Assembly: GCA_902537425.1 (NCBI GenBank)
Contig: CACBBD010000004.1
Location: 1 to 64,000 of the forward strand
DNA length: 64,000 bases
DNA from: an uncultured SAR86 cluster bacterium
GTDB lineage: Bacteria; Pseudomonadota; Gammaproteobacteria; Magnimaribacterales; Magnimaribacteraceae
Direction of reading: 5' to 3'
Under the pieces are notes generated by a model, which worked only from the letters and a program-made list of their open reading frames with translations, searched no databases and had not been told where the DNA came from. Shown piece by piece: positions 46,581-55,916 of the stretch (positions are counted from its first letter, which is position 1; each line of letters opens with the position of its first letter). Both the position numbers and the translations under genes were made by a program.

Positions 46581-47777
46581 TTGGATGATTTTTTCCTTCT
46601 CAAGACTCTCAATTTCATCATCTTGATATTTTGACCAATTTTTTAATATTTCTCTTGTGTTGGTCCCTAAGTGTGGTGGGGAAGAGTAGGATTCCTCATT
46701 TGTATAAGACATTTTAACTGGGTTGCCAGGCATTTTAACAAAACCGCCATCAGGATGTTCAACCTCAACTATCATATTTCTGTGTTTAACTTGCTCATCA
46801 TTTAATGCATCACTGAATTTATTGATCGGTGCACAGGGAACTTTCTCTTTATTTAACTTATCAATCCAATAATCTGATGTTTGAGTGGAAAGTACCTTGT
46901 TAAGCTCATTTTCAATAAAAGCTTGATTTTTAAGCCTGCCGATAGAGGAATCAAATTTGGAATCATCCAAAGAGCCAACATTCACCACTGATTTGAGGGA
47001 TTGCCAGAATTCATCTGTTATAACTGCTATCACGACAAAACCATCACTAGTTGTAAAGCTGTTGTAAGGTACATGAACAAAGTGAGCATTTCCAATTGGT
47101 TCAGGATCTATGCCTGACAAAGTTTGCATAGTAGCCATGTAAGTTAGAAGTGATATTTGAACATCAAGTAAAGACAAGTCTATATGTTGTCCTTTTTGTG
47201 TTTTTTCTCTTGAATATAGTGCTGAGAGGATTCCGATAACACTATATAGTCCAGATCCTAAATCTCCAATTGGTATTCCAGCCCTTGTGGGCGACTTTGC
47301 ATCTTTTCCTGTAATTGACATACCACCACTATAGGCCTGAACAATTTGGTCATATGCAGGTCTGGTAGAATGCGGACCAGTTTCACCAAACCCAGTGATA
47401 GAACAAGTAATTATCTTTGGGTTTATTGAAGACAAATTTTCGAAGTCAATTTTTAACTTAGTTACCACTCCGGCACTAAAGTTATTGAGAACTACATCAG
47501 CGGATCTTACAAGATCATAAAAAACTTCCAGACCTTTTTTGTTTTTAAGATCAATAGAGACGCTTTTCTTATTTCTATTTAAAGTTAGGAAATAAGCTCC
47601 AAAGTTTTTGAAAGAATAATTTGGATCATTTTTTAATAATCCTCTAGTCATTTCTCCGCTTCCTAAGGGTTCAACTTTAACAACTTCTGCTCCTAAATCT
47701 GCTAAAACCATTCCAGCATAGGGTCCAGCTAACATATGCGTCAGATCGATTACTTTTACCCCATTTAATGGCTTCAT
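46569..47777 (-). CDS. CaiB/BaiF-family (family III) CoA-transferase
   Basis: Transfers CoA between carboxylic acids; 402 residues. The start MKPLNGVKVIDLTHMLAGPYAGMVLADLGAEVVKVE is the family hallmark, followed by FLTLNRNKKSVSIDLKN and the catalytic aspartate region in RPAYDQIVQAYSGGMSITG. GSGLYSVIGILSALYSREKTGKG-like sequence follows, and the C-terminus has PPHLGTNTREILKN. Substrate cannot be read from sequence. Divergent from the TPR lipoprotein gene. Confidence 0.93.
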   Translation of the reverse strand: MKPLNGVKVIDLTHMLAGPYAGMVLADLGAEVVKVEPLGSGEMTRGLLKNDPNYSFKNFGAYFLTLNRNKKSVSIDLKNKKGLEVFYDLVRSADVVLNNFSAGVVTKLKIDFENLSSINPKIITCSITGFGETGPHSTRPAYDQIVQAYSGGMSITGKDAKSPTRAGIPIGDLGSGLYSVIGILSALYSREKTQKGQHIDLSLLDVQISLLTYMATMQTLSGIDPEPIGNAHFVHVPYNSFTTSDGFVVIAVITDEFWQSLKSVVNVGSLDDSKFDSSIGRLKNQAFIENELNKVLSTQTSDYWIDKLNKEKVPCAPINKFSDALNDEQVKHRNMIVEVEHPDGGFVKMPGNPVKMSYTNEESYSSPPHLGTNTREILKNWSKYQDDEIESLEKEKIIQSID

Positions 47778-47854
47778 AAGTGAGATTGTACTACAGAGTT
47801 CAGAAGCTCAATGACTCATCTTGAATGTATAGGTCAGTTTGTTATATTAGCTTT

Positions 47855-49522
47855 ATGAAGTTAAAAAACCTTTTACCTATTCTCTTTGTAGTTTACTCAT
47901 GTTCTCAAGATAGTTCGATTGATCGAAATGATTTAATAGAAAAAGCTGGTGCACCATTACTAAATGGACTTGGATCTCATTCTTTTACCATTTCCTCTAA
48001 AGTCGAAGGGGTACAGGACTATTTTAATCAGGGTCTTATAATGGCGTATGCTTTCAATCATGCCGAATCTATTCGAAGCTTCAAAGCTGCTCAAAAATTA
48101 GATCCTAATTGTGCAATTTGTTTCTGGGGAGAAGCTCTGGCCTTAGGTCCAAATATTAATGTTACAAGTGATGGCAAGGCAATAATGAGCCCTCAAGACC
48201 GACTTGATGCTTTTGAGAGAATGAATAAAGCCATAGCTCTAATAGAATTTGCTTCACCGAAAGAAAAGGACTTCATTTTGACTTTAAAATCGAGATATAA
48301 CGGGGATGTGAATTCCTCAAGAGTGCCACTTGATATTGCTTATGCTGAAGCAATGGAGGGACTTTCGTCTAAATATCCCGATGACACGGATGCAGCATCG
48401 TTATATGCTGAGGCTTTGATGAATACAATGCCTTGGAACTATTGGGCAGAAGATGGTAATCCCAAACCAGACACAATAAAAGTTATTAATACTATCGAAT
48501 CAGTTCTTGATAAGGATCCAAATCATCCTTTGGCAATTCATCTTTATATACATGCTGTAGAAGCATCAAGTGATCCTGGTAGGGCAGAAGAAGCCGCTGA
48601 TAGGTTAGCCGATTTGGTTCCTGGAGCTGGACATTTAGTACACATGCCATCTCATATCTACTGGAGAGTGGGAAGATATGAAGACGCATCATTAGCTAAC
48701 ATAGCAGCAGCAAAGGTTGATGAGGAGTATATTGCTCAATGTAATGCTCAAGGTTTTTATCCGGCCTTATATTATCCTCATAATGTCCATTTCCTTTGGG
48801 CCGCATCAACAATGGAAGGTATGAGCGACTTGTCTATTGAATCAGCAATAAAGGTATCAAATTATGTTTCGCCAGAGCAAATTAGAAATATACCTTTTTT
48901 AGAATTCTTTCACACAATACCTTTATTGTCTTATGTGCGATTTGCAAAGTGGGATAAAGTTTTTTCTTATGAAAGACCAGATGATGATTTCAAATTTTCC
49001 AATTCTATTTTCAACTATGCTTTGTCTGTTGCACATGCTGCTAGCGGAAACTCACTTGAGGCAAATAGATATCAAAGCATGATATTAAATGATATTGAGT
49101 CTGAAGAAGTAAACGCCATGGTAATGGCAGGTCACCCAACAAAATCATTAATGAAAATAGCTTCTTTACTTGCTTCAGGATCGATTGATATGTATTCCAG
49201 TAAATATAGTGAGGCTATAACTTCTTTTAAAGAAGCTGTAACAATTCAAGATACTCTTCCATATACAGAACCTCCATTTTGGTATTATCCAACCCGTCAA
49301 ACTTTAGGTCATGCACTTTTAATGAATAATTCATTTGAGGAAGCAGCGTTAGTTTTTGAAAAAGATTTGAAAGATTATCCTAGAAATGGATGGTCTTACT
49401 TCGGACTACATCTCGCGCAAAATAAATTAAATAATCAAGAAGAGTCTATTGAAGCTCTCAATAAGTTTAAGGAAATATGGGGCAGGGCGGATATTTCAAT
49501 TAATTCTTCCATAGTTTATTGA
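47855..49522 (+). CDS. TPR-repeat lipoprotein
   Basis: About 555 residues from the ATG at 47855, which gives a lipoprotein signal (MKLKNLLPILFVVYSCSQ, lipobox ending in Cys); the track start at 47825 adds ten residues before it and is less likely. Tetratricopeptide-like helices run along the protein: AYAFNHAESIRSFKAAQKLDPNCAICFWGEALALG early, and AITSFKEAVTIQD and AALVFEKDLKDYPRNGWSYFGL late. HMPSHIYWRVGRYEDA is a conserved central piece of this family. It probably acts as a periplasmic or outer-membrane scaffold; partners unknown. Confidence 0.82.
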   Translation: MKLKNLLPILFVVYSCSQDSSIDRNDLIEKAGAPLLNGLGSHSFTISSKVEGVQDYFNQGLIMAYAFNHAESIRSFKAAQKLDPNCAICFWGEALALGPNINVTSDGKAIMSPQDRLDAFERMNKAIALIEFASPKEKDFILTLKSRYNGDVNSSRVPLDIAYAEAMEGLSSKYPDDTDAASLYAEALMNTMPWNYWAEDGNPKPDTIKVINTIESVLDKDPNHPLAIHLYIHAVEASSDPGRAEEAADRLADLVPGAGHLVHMPSHIYWRVGRYEDASLANIAAAKVDEEYIAQCNAQGFYPALYYPHNVHFLWAASTMEGMSDLSIESAIKVSNYVSPEQIRNIPFLEFFHTIPLLSYVRFAKWDKVFSYERPDDDFKFSNSIFNYALSVAHAASGNSLEANRYQSMILNDIESEEVNAMVMAGHPTKSLMKIASLLASGSIDMYSSKYSEAITSFKEAVTIQDTLPYTEPPFWYYPTRQTLGHALLMNNSFEEAALVFEKDLKDYPRNGWSYFGLHLAQNKLNNQEESIEALNKFKEIWGRADISINSSIVY

Positions 49523-49549
49523 TCTCCTTTCCCATAAAAATACACAGTA

Positions 49550-49567
49550 CTGTGACTTTAATGTAAT
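49550..49567 (+). promoter_or_regulatory. Candidate Pho box upstream of phoD
   Basis: CTGTGAC-TTTA-ATGTAAT gives two 7-mers at the 11-bp period of a PhoB site (consensus CTGTCAT), each matching 5 of 7. It ends 10 bp before a weak -10 (TAGTGT at 49578), the spacing expected for a PhoB-activated promoter, and 23 bp before the PhoD start. Confidence 0.45.
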
Positions 49568-49590
49568 AGATATTTGGTAGTGTTCCATTT

Positions 49591-51171
49591 ATGAACAGAA
49601 GATTGTTTTTTAAAGCTCTAGTACTGACAATTGCTTCTTTTTCTTTCAAGATATTTCCTTCAATAAAAAAAGAACCAATATCATTCGATTTCGGAGTTGC
49701 AAGTGGTGATCCTACCAACACACATGTGATTTTATGGACAAAATTAACTACTCCTAGCTCTACAAATCAAGAGGTAAATTGGGAAGTCTCATCCGATAAA
49801 GATTTCTTAAATATAATTGTCAATGGATCATATATCTCAGAAAAAGAAAATAATTTCATAGTAAAGATAGATGCTCAGATTCCAATAGAAGTTAATGCAA
49901 AGAAATTATTTTATAGATTTGAATCAGGAGGAATCTATTCAGAAACAGGTACAACTTTTACATTACCAGTAAAAAATCCAAATAAATTCAACATAGCTTT
50001 TTGCAGCTGTTCTAATTATCCATCAGGATATTTCAATGCATATAAAGAAATGGCAAGAGATGCCGATATAGATTTAGTTTTACATTTAGGTGATTACATA
50101 TATGAATATAGTAGAGAGGGCTATGCGTCGTCTGATGCCAAGAAAATGGGAAGAGAAGTTAATCCATCAAATGAAATCGTAACATTAGATGATTATCGCA
50201 AAAGATATGCTACTTATAGAAGCGATAAGGATCTTCAACTCCTACATAAATCAAAACCCATGATTGTTGTATGGGATGATCATGAGATAACTAATGATAC
50301 GTGGAAGTTAGGAGCACAAAACCATTCGCAAGATGAAGGCTCATTTGATGACAGAAAAAAAAATGCAATACGTGCGTACTATGAATGGATGCCTATCCGT
50401 GAGGTTAAGGAAAGAGAAAAAATATGGCGTAGTTTTTCAGTAGGTAATTTAATAAATTTAATGATGCTGGATACGAGGCTTTACGGAAGAGAAAGGCAAT
50501 TAGAGATTGGAACATATTTTAATAATAATAAATTAAATAAAGAAGAGTTTAAAAAAGACCTACTAAAGCCTAGAGCTTTACTTGGTAAGGAGCAATTAGA
50601 ATGGGTTAGAAATAAAGTTGATAAGAAATATAGATGGTCAATATTCGGACAACAACTTTTAATTGGACCAAAATATTTACCTAAAATATTTAAAAATAAA
50701 GAAATTTCAAATGATAGTTCGTATTACGCAAGTGAATTAGCAGGAGAAGAACTACCGTTTAATACTGACCAGTGGGATGGATATCCAAGAGAAAGGGAAG
50801 AGTTTTATAAAAATATATCAAATTCAGAATCTAACTTAATATTAGCAGGTGATTCTCATAATTCTTGGTTTTCGAATTTATACGATAAAAATAATGAATT
50901 TGTTGGAATAGAGATAGGAGCACCCGCAATATCATCACCTAGTTTTGGTGATACTTTTAAAGATAAAACTGGAATCATTGAATATGAATTTATAAAGGAT
51001 AATAAGGATTTAGTATGGGTGAACGGCAGAAACCAAGGATATGTTTCATTGACCATTACAGAATTAGATGTAGAGGTCCAATTCAAATATGTTTCTACTG
51101 TTAAATCTAAAGAATATGAAGTACTTGAACCAGACATATTCAGGGTAGAGCACAATAAACCTTATACGTGA
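49591..51171 (+). CDS. phoD: PhoD-family alkaline phosphatase/phosphodiesterase
   Basis: Exported metallophosphatase of 526 residues that releases phosphate from organic esters. The N-terminus NRRLFFKALVLTIASFSF is a twin-arginine-type signal. An Ig-like N-terminal domain starts at FDFGVASGDPTNTHVILWTKL. Metal-binding motifs follow: FCSCSNYPSGYFNAYKEMA with the PhoD cysteine, LHLGDYIYEY, VVWDDHEITNDTW and LAGDSHNSWFSN. A possible Pho box upstream supports a role in phosphate acquisition. Base composition is a little more AT-rich than its neighbours. Confidence 0.9.
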   Translation: MNRRLFFKALVLTIASFSFKIFPSIKKEPISFDFGVASGDPTNTHVILWTKLTTPSSTNQEVNWEVSSDKDFLNIIVNGSYISEKENNFIVKIDAQIPIEVNAKKLFYRFESGGIYSETGTTFTLPVKNPNKFNIAFCSCSNYPSGYFNAYKEMARDADIDLVLHLGDYIYEYSREGYASSDAKKMGREVNPSNEIVTLDDYRKRYATYRSDKDLQLLHKSKPMIVVWDDHEITNDTWKLGAQNHSQDEGSFDDRKKNAIRAYYEWMPIREVKEREKIWRSFSVGNLINLMMLDTRLYGRERQLEIGTYFNNNKLNKEEFKKDLLKPRALLGKEQLEWVRNKVDKKYRWSIFGQQLLIGPKYLPKIFKNKEISNDSSYYASELAGEELPFNTDQWDGYPREREEFYKNISNSESNLILAGDSHNSWFSNLYDKNNEFVGIEIGAPAISSPSFGDTFKDKTGIIEYEFIKDNKDLVWVNGRNQGYVSLTITELDVEVQFKYVSTVKSKEYEVLEPDIFRVEHNKPYT

Positions 51172-51374
51172 TAATAACTTTTGAAGAACTCGCGGGTAAT
51201 ATTTAATTTAACATAATATATATTATGCGCATATATAATAACCTAATATAGTGTTTTTAGATTTTATATCACCCATATCTAGTATCAGACCAGCTATACA
51301 AAAAATATGACTTCTATTGCAATTATTGGAAGATGTTATAAATTATAGAAAGGTTTTAATTAATGAGGAAACAA
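51172..51374. other. Intergenic region after phoD with AT palindrome
   Basis: About 200 bp without a gene. It holds a perfect 16-bp palindrome CATAATATATATTATG (51212-51227) followed by ATGCGCAT, no T run that would make it a terminator, and several TATA-like -10 candidates before the next gene. It could be an operator or just low-complexity AT sequence. Confidence 0.35.
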
Positions 51375-51920
51375 ATGAAAAATAAAATAAAGACAATTTA
51401 TCTGATTATTTCTCTCTTATTTTCATTTTCTCTTTCTGCAGATGAAGTAGTAAAGATAGGTGATGTTGAAATGGCATCTGAGAAAAAAAGTGCAGCTTTT
51501 GAGCAAGTTAAGAAGAAGCTAGGTAAATGGGAAGGAACGATGATCCAGGGGCTTAATGGAACTGTTATAAACGTATCCTATGAATTTGCCCTTACTTCTG
51601 GAGGTAATACTATTACTGAGACTCTTATTGAAGACGGAGTTCAAATGCTAACGACATACAGTGATGACGATGGAGATCTGGTTATAAGGCATTATTGTGG
51701 CTTAGGAACTGAACCAGTTTTTGCAGTTGAAAGTCTATCTGCAGATACTATGATTTTTAAACTGGACAAATCTAAGGTGGATTTACATTCCGAACATGAA
51801 AGTTTTGTTACAGGAATGAAATGGGTTATGAATAATAATGATTCAATAACCTTTCAGAATACAGTTATGTTAGATGGGTCACCAACTACAAATATAGCTG
51901 AATTAAAAAGAGTTTATTAA
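51375..51920 (+). CDS. Exported protein of unknown function (181 aa)
   Basis: I prefer the ATG at 51375 to 51363 because GAGGAA lies 7-8 nt before it. A signal peptide (MKNKIKTIYLIISLLFSFSLSA) is followed by a mature domain with KKKLGKWEGTMIQGLNG, VSYEFALTSGGNTITETLIEDG, and TTYSDDDGDLVIRHYCGLGTEP. The pattern 'loss/weight, G-W-E-G, then beta strands with ETLI...G.. and YY/H-C' resembles DUF1579-like or lipocalin-like beta-barrels that bind small hydrophobic ligands, but I cannot name a family firmly. An SDR gene follows after 8 bp. Confidence 0.72.
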   Translation: MKNKIKTIYLIISLLFSFSLSADEVVKIGDVEMASEKKSAAFEQVKKKLGKWEGTMIQGLNGTVINVSYEFALTSGGNTITETLIEDGVQMLTTYSDDDGDLVIRHYCGLGTEPVFAVESLSADTMIFKLDKSKVDLHSEHESFVTGMKWVMNNNDSITFQNTVMLDGSPTTNIAELKRVY

Positions 51921-51928
51921 TTTTCTCT

Positions 51929-52696
51929 ATGAGATTAGAAAATAAAAATGCCATCATTACAGGAGCAACTGGAGGCATAGGTACTGCAACCGTATCAAAA
52001 TATTTGGACGAGGGAGCCAATGTAATGATGGTTGGTCGAAGCGAGGATAAACTTGTTGAAGTATATGATCAGTTAGGTAAACCTAATAATGCTGCTTATT
52101 GTGTTGCTGAATCAACAGATGAAATAGCTATTAAGGATTCGATACAAAAAACTAGTGATACCTTTGGCTCTGTTGATATCGTAATTGCAAATGCCGGAAC
52201 TGAAGGGGTTGTGCAACCTTTGGTTGATTATTCAGTGGAAGATTTTAATCATACACTGGTCGTCAATGTCACAGGTGTCTGGCTTTATTTTAAATACGCC
52301 ATACCTTATATGGAAAATCAAGGCTATGGTTCTATAGTAGCAGTTGCTTCTGGTGCAGGCGTCGTAGGCTTTCCCGGTTTATGCCCCTACTCTGCTAGTA
52401 AACATGCTGTCTGTGGAATGGTTAAAACCGCCTGTCTAGAATACGGAGAGAAAGGTATTAGATTTAATGCTCTAGCCCCAGGTCCCATTGACAACAGAAT
52501 GATGGAATCATTGGGCACTCAATCCCAACCAGACGATCCATCTAATTTCAGAGAAAACGTAACTGCCAATATACCTTCAGGTAGATATGGTACCAATGAA
52601 GAAATGGCCAATTTGGCTCTTTTTCTAGGTTCAGATGAATCTTCATACTGTAATGGTGGTGTATATTTAGCAGACGGAGGTTTTACAGCAGCATAA
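51929..52696 (+). CDS. SDR-family oxidoreductase
   Basis: NAD(P)-dependent dehydrogenase of 255 residues, classical SDR. The cofactor loop is TGATGGIGTATVSKY, the structural motif is IANAGTEG, the catalytic serine lies in VAVASGAG, and the YxxxK motif is in YSASKHAVCGMV. The tail has SYCNGGVYLADGGFTAA. It resembles FabG-like alcohol or ketoacyl reductases with unknown substrate. It is followed by a terminator shared with the convergent gene. Confidence 0.92.
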   Translation: MRLENKNAIITGATGGIGTATVSKYLDEGANVMMVGRSEDKLVEVYDQLGKPNNAAYCVAESTDEIAIKDSIQKTSDTFGSVDIVIANAGTEGVVQPLVDYSVEDFNHTLVVNVTGVWLYFKYAIPYMENQGYGSIVAVASGAGVVGFPGLCPYSASKHAVCGMVKTACLEYGEKGIRFNALAPGPIDNRMMESLGTQSQPDDPSNFRENVTANIPSGRYGTNEEMANLALFLGSDESSYCNGGVYLADGGFTAA

Positions 52697-52728
52697 AAAA
52701 AGGCTCCGCTTTGGAGCCTTTTTTATTT
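52696..52728. terminator. Bidirectional intrinsic terminator
   Basis: AAAAAAAGGCTCC-GCTTT-GGAGCCTTTTTT forms a strong GC stem flanked by A and T runs on both sides, between the SDR gene (plus) and the exported-protein gene (minus). It therefore ends both converging transcripts, including the long minus-strand block to its right. Confidence 0.9.
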
Positions 52729-52735
52729 TTCCTTT

Positions 52736-53467
52736 CTATTGATTAAAAGTCTCGGGTGTATTGTTCCATGTACTTAAAACTAGAACCAACGAATTTCCAA
52801 GGAAGGTAGTCCCCTCTCTTGCATCACTTAAGTAATCTACAAAAGCATCAGAAGTAGTAGTTATTTCATACCAGCTTTCTAAATCCTTTACATCTTTAAA
52901 TTGAACTATTAAGGCAGAATTGGTATCTGATTCTCCACAGTAGTTACATTGATGCATAGACACTAATCCTGGGAACTTCTTCCCATCATCAGTTGCTATA
53001 AATTTATTTAAAGCCTCAATCACAGTTCTTGTGTCTGTTGTTTGCATTGGTACATATTCAACATAAGGATAATCTTGGGGATTTTCCTCTGGTTGCCAAT
53101 TGGCAATTTGAATAAATGACATGTCTCTAACAACATCAGCACTGTCATTAAGGGTATCAAACCATTTTTCTCTAATAGATGTAGCTTCTGGAGACCAAAA
53201 TACGGCTCCCCACTCATTGGATGCTACCATAGACGGAAAAAGATTGACTATTGCGTGAGTTGCTGGATTGGCACCATTATTTAAATGCCAGTTTAGTTCT
53301 ACTGAGCCTGGATACATCTTTCCTACAGGCGAGTTCATCAGTTCATCTAAACCCTGTTGCAGTTGTTCATATTTACCTGGCTTAATTTCAATTTCTAAAG
53401 CCGTCCAAGTAGGTAAAGCAAATATATTTAAACTCAGAAATAAGGTTATTAGTGATAAAAATTTCAT
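52736..53467 (-). CDS. Exported alpha/beta-barrel-like protein A
   Basis: 243 residues from the Met at 53467, which has a textbook SD (AGGAGATCAT-ATG) and opens a signal peptide (MKFLSLITLFLSLNIFA). The track start at 53557 reads through the previous gene and is rejected. The mature protein shows a repeated layout, beginning TALEIEIKPGKYEQLQQGLDEL and later ALNKFIATDDGKKFPGLVSMHQ, like two ferredoxin-like (NIPSNAP/antibiotic-monooxygenase-type) domains. No enzymatic motif is evident. It is the distal gene of a pair with the next entry (8-bp gap). Confidence 0.75.
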   Translation of the reverse strand: MKFLSLITLFLSLNIFALPTWTALEIEIKPGKYEQLQQGLDELMNSPVGKMYPGSVELNWHLNNGANPATHAIVNLFPSMVASNEWGAVFWSPEATSIREKWFDTLNDSADVVRDMSFIQIANWQPEENPQDYPYVEYVPMQTTDTRTVIEALNKFIATDDGKKFPGLVSMHQCNYCGESDTNSALIVQFKDVKDLESWYEITTTSDAFVDYLSDAREGTTFLGNSLVLVLSTWNNTPETFNQ

Positions 53468-53475
53468 ATGATCTC

Positions 53476-54171
53476 CTACTGTATAACTTGACCTGAATGT
53501 GAACTTACTAGTTTTCCAGAATTTCCTTGAGCAGTAGAAGCTTGAAAAGCTGCCCACTCCGAACTAGCACCTAATGCCGCATAGCTTTCTCCCATCTCGG
53601 TCCAGTTATCATATAGTAAAACATAATGAAATTTACCATTTCCTCCAGTACCTTCAGAATAAATCTCTACCCTGGCGCCTGTTTCTTCAATCATTGATTT
53701 GGCCATCATAAAGTTGGACAGCATTTCTTGCATTTTCCCTGGAGTTGCTTCCCATACCTGTACTGAGTATACAAATGGGTCTGAAAAGTCTGATGCTTTC
53801 ACAGAACTATCAAGATTAACTCCTGATAAGCTTGAAGTCATTTCACCTAATTCCCCGGGAGTATACTTTTCTCCTAATGCCGCCCATTCAGCTGAAGTAT
53901 TTAATTTATCTTTTGAGATACCCCAATCAACTAAATTGTCCCATCTCATGACATATTGGTAAGTTCCCATTGTATCGCCAACATTCATAGCTTCCATAGC
54001 AACTGTAGCACCTTCATTTTCATGAATTACTGCTGCATCTCTAAAAAGTTGGATTAATTCAGCATCCTTCCCTGGCTTAGCTTTCCATGTATACACTTCA
54101 ACTACATCTGAAAATGTAATAGTGGAAAAGCCAATTAATGACGTTATTATTAAATTTTTTATTATTTTCAT
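53476..54171 (-). CDS. Exported alpha/beta-barrel-like protein B, two NIPSNAP-like repeats
   Basis: 231 residues with a signal peptide (MKIIKNLIITSLIGFSTITFS). Two tandem halves share a pattern: VVEVYTWKAKPGKDAELIQLFRDA with SAEWAALGE, and YSVQVWEATPGKMQEMLSNFMMA with SSEWAAFQA. This suggests a duplicated ferredoxin-like fold as in NIPSNAP/EthD/ABM dimeric barrels. Function unknown; such folds bind haem or small aromatic ligands in other proteins. Its neighbour downstream looks like a diverged relative of similar size. Confidence 0.76.
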   Translation of the reverse strand: MKIIKNLIITSLIGFSTITFSDVVEVYTWKAKPGKDAELIQLFRDAAVIHENEGATVAMEAMNVGDTMGTYQYVMRWDNLVDWGISKDKLNTSAEWAALGEKYTPGELGEMTSSLSGVNLDSSVKASDFSDPFVYSVQVWEATPGKMQEMLSNFMMAKSMIEETGARVEIYSEGTGGNGKFHYVLLYDNWTEMGESYAALGASSEWAAFQASTAQGNSGKLVSSHSGQVIQ

Positions 54172-54233
54172 AAAATTCTCCTTTAACTAAAGATAGATCA
54201 TTTTATGAAATTTGTCGATATTTCTAACTATTT

Positions 54234-55814
54234 TTATAGTTCTATACGGAATAATGATCTCTCTAGTTCACCCGATATGTAAAGATAATTATCTTTTACA
54301 GCCAAGCCATTAAATACCATTGAAGGAGGTTGAAGTTCTGATTGAACCGGACTCCCCGGCATGACCTCTGCAATGATCGAGATCTGTCCTTCTAGATATT
54401 TTTTTATTTGTCCGGTATTGCCTTCAAAAATGTAGATAGCATTATCTTTTATTGCAATTCCTTCAGGAGAATCTAGACCATCAACTATTACCTCTTTAGC
54501 TCCTTGTTTATTAACACGTATTATCTGTCCTTTTGATCTATCCGAAACAAGCAAGTCATCTTCATAATTTATTACATGGGTGGGGGCCATGAATCCATCT
54601 GCCAATATCTCCCCTTCTCCATTTTGGACATTAAATAAAGTAATTGATTTATCACCTTGTAAAGCTACTGCTATTCGTTCTCCATATTTAGTTGCTGAAA
54701 CTGGTACATTTAGTCCATCAAGACTTTCTAGAATTTCACCGGTATCTGGTCTCATAATTTTTACGTGGTTATCTAACCAGCTAGATAATATTACATAATC
54801 ATCGAAAGTTGAGACTGATGTATTTGCACCATGAGGAGAAATTCTAAATACATTTTTATAATTCCAAGATTCAGAGCCATCTATTAAGCTATACGCTTTT
54901 ACAGATTGTATGTCAGCAACAATAAGATCATTACCTGCAACAGCTATGCCACCTGCATGTGAGATGCCTCCAGGTAAAACTTCTTCAATACCATCAGGAG
55001 ACACTTTCAAAATACTACCCTCTGAGTAACTTGAGACAAATACGTCATCATTGGCATCAATAGCAAGATTATCTAGGCCGAGTTCCACAAGCGCATAATC
55101 AGATTTGATGCCTTCAGCAAATTTTACGACTTTTCCATCACCGGTATCCAGAATAAAGAGTTCACCTTTAGAGTTAAAATTCACTGCAGCGGGGACATTT
55201 AATCCCCCTACTTCCTTTCTGATCTCGCCAGTATCTACGTTTACACTAACTATTTCATTATTGAACCATCTAGGTCCATAAAGTCTTCCATCAGGACCCC
55301 AATCCATACCATTTAGACCACAGAATTCTCCAATCTCTTCTTTGATAATTCTAGGAGCAGTTTGTCCCGAGGGATCCATTTCAAACAGACCATTATCAAA
55401 GAAACATTGAGCAACAAATAATCTATCATCATCAGAAAATGTAATTGGGTTAACTCCAGGTCCAGGATTACCAGCTATAACTTTTTCTCCATTTAAATCA
55501 AAACCAGCTACCTCTCCTGTAAGTATAGATGTCCAGTAGAATTCTCCTTTAGAATTAAAAGCTACATCATCCGGTCCTATGACTCCATCGGATAAATCAT
55601 ATCTTTTTACTATTTTATTAGTTTCCGTATCAACGAGAGAAATATCTGAACCAATAACAGAAGCAGCATAGAGAAGACCATCAGGTCCAAAATGCATGCC
55701 GTTCACTCCAGCTATTTGAGCCCCAGATACAAATAATTCAATTTTATTATTATCCGATTTATCACAACTTAACAGTAAGAAAATTATTGATATTTTTAAT
55801 ATAAGTTTGACCAC
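54234..55814 (-). CDS. Beta-propeller lipoprotein (NHL/SMP-30-like)
   Basis: 526 residues with a lipoprotein signal (MVKLILKISIIFLLLSCDKSDN, lipobox LLSC). The rest is a series of about 40-residue blades such as GVNGMHFGPDGLLYAASVIGSDI, LNGMDWGPDGRLYGPRWFNNEI, VPAAVNFNSKGELFILDTGDGKVVKF and PEGIAIKDNAIYIFEGNTGQI, the G-x-D-x-x-G-x-L-Y pattern of NHL/SMP-30 propellers. There are enough repeats for two propellers. It is likely anchored to the envelope. Members range from lactonases to scaffolds; no catalytic role can be assigned. Confidence 0.83.
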   Translation of the reverse strand: MVKLILKISIIFLLLSCDKSDNNKIELFVSGAQIAGVNGMHFGPDGLLYAASVIGSDISLVDTETNKIVKRYDLSDGVIGPDDVAFNSKGEFYWTSILTGEVAGFDLNGEKVIAGNPGPGVNPITFSDDDRLFVAQCFFDNGLFEMDPSGQTAPRIIKEEIGEFCGLNGMDWGPDGRLYGPRWFNNEIVSVNVDTGEIRKEVGGLNVPAAVNFNSKGELFILDTGDGKVVKFAEGIKSDYALVELGLDNLAIDANDDVFVSSYSEGSILKVSPDGIEEVLPGGISHAGGIAVAGNDLIVADIQSVKAYSLIDGSESWNYKNVFRISPHGANTSVSTFDDYVILSSWLDNHVKIMRPDTGEILESLDGLNVPVSATKYGERIAVALQGDKSITLFNVQNGEGEILADGFMAPTHVINYEDDLLVSDRSKGQIIRVNKQGAKEVIVDGLDSPEGIAIKDNAIYIFEGNTGQIKKYLEGQISIIAEVMPGSPVQSELQPPSMVFNGLAVKDNYLYISGELERSLFRIEL

Positions 55815-55916
55815 TTTTGCCCCCTTTAAATTTTTTTTAATCTTACTACAAACCCTTATTAGTCATCAAAATAACTACATCTAAAAGAAGAAACTGATGG
55901 AGTCTGGTAAAGATAT

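Noticed and set aside
53468-53557. Upstream start (MGSFSS...) for the exported protein A gene
   Set aside because: It reads antisense-free but overlaps the previous gene; the strong SD and signal peptide at 53467 decide the start.
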